Of a stretch of DNA of 5,506 nt, positions 3,392 to 5,506 are shown piece by piece. The notes beneath the pieces were generated by a model. That model saw only the letters and a program-made list of their open reading frames with translations, was not told where the DNA came from and searched no databases. This DNA is from Gammaproteobacteria bacterium (GTDB taxonomy: Bacteria > Gemmatimonadota > Gemmatimonadetes > Longimicrobiales > Gaopeijiaceae), in contig VYDD01000131.1 in the NCBI GenBank assembly GCA_009843625.1, forward strand, positions 1-5,506, read 5' to 3'. A program made the position numbers and the translations under genes. Each line of letters begins with the position of its first letter. Position 1 is the stretch's first letter.

Positions 3392-5506
3392 GTCCACAAA
3401 CCTGAATTCCGCGACGCTGAACAGCGCTCGCGCGTACTGGATCCATGCCTGCATGGAGGCGCGGTGCTCGGGGGTGTCGGGTGTGGCGTCGTCCGGGGCG
3501 TCCTCGCCCGCATCGCCCTCGTCCCGGACATCTTCATCCTCATTAGCCCCTGCACCCTCCGCGGCCTCGTCATCCCCAGCAGCTCCCGCATCCGCCTCCG
3601 ATGCGTCTGCTTCGGCTTCGTCACTCGAATCATCTTCGAGCTTCGCCAGCTCTTCCGCCAGGAACGCTGCCCGGCGCTCTTCCAGGAACTCGAGGCCCGC
3701 CGCGATCTCGGGCTCGGTGACATCCCGTGAATAAAGCAGCGGATAGGCGGCTTCGATCATCTCACGATCGCGGAAGACGACGGAGGTTTCGTCGGTATCG
3801 TCGCCCTCTGCAGCGCCATTGTCGTGGTCGCCGTTGGCGCCGTTCCCGTTGCTGCCATTGCCCGAACGCCCGTTCCCTTCCTCCCCATCCTCCGCAACCA
3901 GCTCGGCGTCAGCCGTTTCCTCCAGCAGCCGCTTCACGAACAGCTCCGCCTGCCTGCGCACGAAGGGGCTGTTCATGAAGTAGAGACTCTGGCCGGGGAC
4001 GTTGGTGGTGTAGCGGCGCTCCGCGGACAGGCTCGGGTTGGGGAAGTCGAAGGTCTGCAGGAACTCGTCGACCTGGAAGCGGCTCACCTCGCCGTAGATG
4101 GTGCGGCGATTGTTCTGTTCGTCGCGCAGGCTCTTCGAAGGCCCGCCGACGGTCGCGTCCAGATCGCCGGAGACGGTGAGGATCGCGTCGCGGATGCTCT
4201 CGGCGTCGAGCCGGCGCCGGTCCGCCCGCCAGTAGTAGCGGTTCGCCCCGTCGATCTGCTCGTTGGCCGCATGGCGGCCGCTCGCCAACTGATACGTCGC
4301 CGACAGCATGATGTCGCGGTGCAACTGCTTGATCGACATGCCGCTTTCGACGAAGCGCGACGCCAGGTACTCGAGCAGCTCGGGGTTCGTGGGCCGCTCG
4401 CCCATCACGCCGAAGTTGCTGGGCGTGTCGACGATGCCCGTGCCCATGTGCCAGCGCCATACGCGGTTCACGATCACGCGCGCCGTGATCGGGTGCGCGG
4501 CGATGGCTTCGGCGAGCTGCCGCCGGCCGCTTCCCTCGGCGAACGGTTCGGCGCCCTCCTCGTCCAGCACGGTCAGGAAGCCGCGCGGCACCGCTTCGCC
4601 GAGGTTCGTGGGGCTGCCGCGGATGTGGAGCGCGATGTCGGTCAGGTCCTCGGGCTCCCTGTCGGCCACGCCCATCGCGAAGGGCAGGTCGGGCAGCTCC
4701 TCCTCCAGCTCCTCGATGCGCTCGCGCATGGCCGAGATGTGATCCATCGCCACGCGCCCGAGCTGCCGCTCGAGCCCCCATCCGCGGAACCGGAACAGGC
4801 CCGGCGCCGGGAAGAAGGTGTCCAACTGGTTGTCGAGGTCGCTGCGGAAGATGTCGGAGTAGAGGTTGAAGCGCTCGCGCTGCATGGTCTCGAGCTCGAG
4901 CTGGTGCTGGTCGAAGAAGCTCTCGAAGCCGTTGGGCATCGGCGTCGACTTCACTTCCTCCAGCGGCATGCCTTTGGCGATGATGCGCTGGTTGCGCTCC
5001 TCGAGCTTCTCCTGCTCGGCGACCACTTCGAGCACCAGGCGCTGGAAAGCGTCCGCGAGTCCTTGGGCTTCCTCCTCCTCGGCGTCGCCGCGCGCGATCA
5101 TCTCCTGCCAGTCGATGAGATACGGATAGTGCCTCGGTTCCTTGCTCAGGAAGCGGATCCAGCGCTGCAGCGTTTCGAGGTCGACCTTGGCCTGCGATGC
5201 GGCCTGCTCGGGCGGAAGCTGCGGCCTGCCTGTCACCTGCCAGGCGGCCATCATGTAGCGCGAGACCTGGAGCGAGAGCACGCGCGCCAACTGGTCGCCC
5301 TCGGTGCTCAGGTATTCATTGAGGCTCTTTCGGAGGCCGTCTATGAACTCCTTTTCCTTTTCGTAGGCCTCGGCTTCGTCTTCTTCCGCAATCGGGTATT
5401 CGTGATAGTCGGAGTTGTTGAAGATGCCGGCGAGGGCATAGTAGTCGTGCGTGCCGATGGGGTCGTATTTGTGGTCGAGGCCTTCAACCGCGACATGCCC
5501 TACGAC
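3389..5506 (-). CDS. DUF1549/DUF1553 (PSD1-type) protein, 5' end beyond the window
   Basis: The frame is open to the right edge, so this is the C-terminal 705 residues of a larger protein (family members are often around 900-1100). The internal TTG at 5290 is not the real start. At the edge is the end of DUF1549 with DHKYDPIGTHDYYALAGIF (about residues 11-29). A helical, charged linker follows, with coiled-coil-like segments near residues 140-175 and 255-275. DUF1553 begins near residue 287 with the family blocks ADREPEDLTDIALHIRG, SPTNLGEAVPRGFL, TARVIVNRVWRWHMGTGIVD, TPSNFGVMGERPTNPELLEYLA and RDIMLSATYQ. Blocks with Arg-rich RRRLDAESIRDAI and FDFPNPSLSAERRYTT come next. The canonical end ARALFSVAEFRFVD is intact. 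Two low-complexity insertions break the C-terminal part. The CxxCH-like residues normally before DHK[FY]DP are absent. This protein is typically exported and functions with the adjacent DUF1501 partner; its activity is not established to my knowledge. Confidence 0.9.
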   Translation of the reverse strand, partial: VVGHVAVEGLDHKYDPIGTHDYYALAGIFNNSDYHEYPIAEEDEAEAYEKEKEFIDGLRKSLNEYLSTEGDQLARVLSLQVSRYMMAAWQVTGRPQLPPEQAASQAKVDLETLQRWIRFLSKEPRHYPYLIDWQEMIARGDAEEEEAQGLADAFQRLVLEVVAEQEKLEERNQRIIAKGMPLEEVKSTPMPNGFESFFDQHQLELETMQRERFNLYSDIFRSDLDNQLDTFFPAPGLFRFRGWGLERQLGRVAMDHISAMRERIEELEEELPDLPFAMGVADREPEDLTDIALHIRGSPTNLGEAVPRGFLTVLDEEGAEPFAEGSGRRQLAEAIAAHPITARVIVNRVWRWHMGTGIVDTPSNFGVMGERPTNPELLEYLASRFVESGMSIKQLHRDIMLSATYQLASGRHAANEQIDGANRYYWRADRRRLDAESIRDAILTVSGDLDATVGGPSKSLRDEQNNRRTIYGEVSRFQVDEFLQTFDFPNPSLSAERRYTTNVPGQSLYFMNSPFVRRQAELFVKRLLEETADAELVAEDGEEGNGRSGNGSNGNGANGDHDNGAAEGDDTDETSVVFRDREMIEAAYPLLYSRDVTEPEIAAGLEFLEERRAAFLAEELAKLEDDSSDEAEADASEADAGAAGDDEAAEGAGANEDEDVRDEGDAGEDAPDDATPDTPEHRASMQAWIQYARALFSVAEFRFVD
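3473..3640 (-). repeat. Acidic low-complexity segment in the DUF1553 protein (second insertion)
   Basis: About 56 codons encode an Asp/Glu/Ala/Gly-rich stretch (pieces: DDSSDEAEADASEADAG, GDDEAAEGAG, EDEDVRDEGDAGED) just before the conserved C-terminal WIQYARALFSVAEFRFVD. Only one or two basic residues occur. It is likely a disordered, strongly negative linker. The corresponding part of family members is normally short. Confidence 0.7.
3785..3907 (-). repeat. Gly-Asn-rich and acidic low-complexity segment in the DUF1553 protein (first insertion)
   Basis: About 41 codons encode VAEDGEEGNG, then repeated NG units (GNGRSGNGSNGNGANG) and an acidic tail (DHDNGAAEGDDTDE). At DNA level the plus strand shows imperfect repeats around ccgttg/ccgttcc, consistent with expansion by slippage. 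It falls between the PFVRRQAELFVKRLLEE block and the EMIEAAYPLLYSRDVTEPEI block of DUF1553. Confidence 0.7.

Noticed and set aside
2319..3734. A 471-codon open frame on the plus strand opposite DUF1501 and the end of DUF1553
   Set aside because: It lies antisense to strongly conserved coding sequence, has no recognisable domain, has a composition typical of reverse-frame translation of GC-rich genes (runs of Ser/Ala at its end mirror the acidic insertion), and lacks a good ribosome-binding site.
3473..3907. Repetitive DNA as a CRISPR or tandem-repeat array
   Set aside because: The repetition is codon-level low complexity in a conserved reading frame, with no regular repeat-spacer spacing.
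3909..4781. 290-codon minus-strand frame inside the DUF1553 gene
   Set aside because: It is the alternative-frame shadow of a well-conserved gene, Arg/Ala-rich with no motif.
5288..5290. TTG at 5290 as the start of the DUF1553 protein
   Set aside because: The frame is open upstream to the window edge and encodes the conserved DHKYDP and DYYALAGIF motifs of DUF1549, so the gene begins beyond the window.

Overview
The window is GC-rich, with long open frames on both strands. It carries a DUF1549/DUF1553 (PSD1-type) plus DUF1501 gene pair, a Shine-Dalgarno-preceded lipoprotein start and a ParD-like ribbon-helix-helix antitoxin. The DUF1501/PSD1 pair is typical of Planctomycetota, Verrucomicrobiota, Acidobacteriota and Gemmatimonadota. 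The style of the lipoprotein N-terminus and the antitoxin lean towards Gemmatimonadota or a related environmental lineage. That assignment is an inference from gene content, not from a marker gene.

Left edge (1-206, minus strand): the start of a secreted lipoprotein that runs off the window, with a clear lipobox. A 166-base divergent intergenic region (207-372) follows. It holds an operator-like inverted repeat, a TTGACA box and a second 8-bp inverted repeat.

Centre-left (373-1491, plus strand): one uninterrupted reading frame that joins a ParD-like ribbon-helix-helix antitoxin segment to a complete class I SAM-dependent methyltransferase. A strong internal ribosome-binding site and GTG codon at 745 sit exactly at the domain boundary. 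The locus may therefore make a fusion, a free methyltransferase, or both. No ParE-type toxin is visible. This is the most unusual element in the window.

Right two thirds (1496-5506, minus strand): an apparent three-gene operon read right to left. It consists of a DUF1549/DUF1553 protein (5' end beyond the window), a Tat-type DUF1501 protein whose ATG overlaps the preceding stop as TGATG, and a small four-helix membrane protein 16 bases further on. The first two are the standard paired components of a widespread predicted periplasmic system whose biochemical role is, to my knowledge, not firmly established. The DUF1553 protein carries two acidic/Gly-Asn low-complexity insertions, and it lacks the usual CxxCH-like residues just before its DHKYDP motif. 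The operon meets the methyltransferase gene tail to tail with only 4 bases between stop codons.
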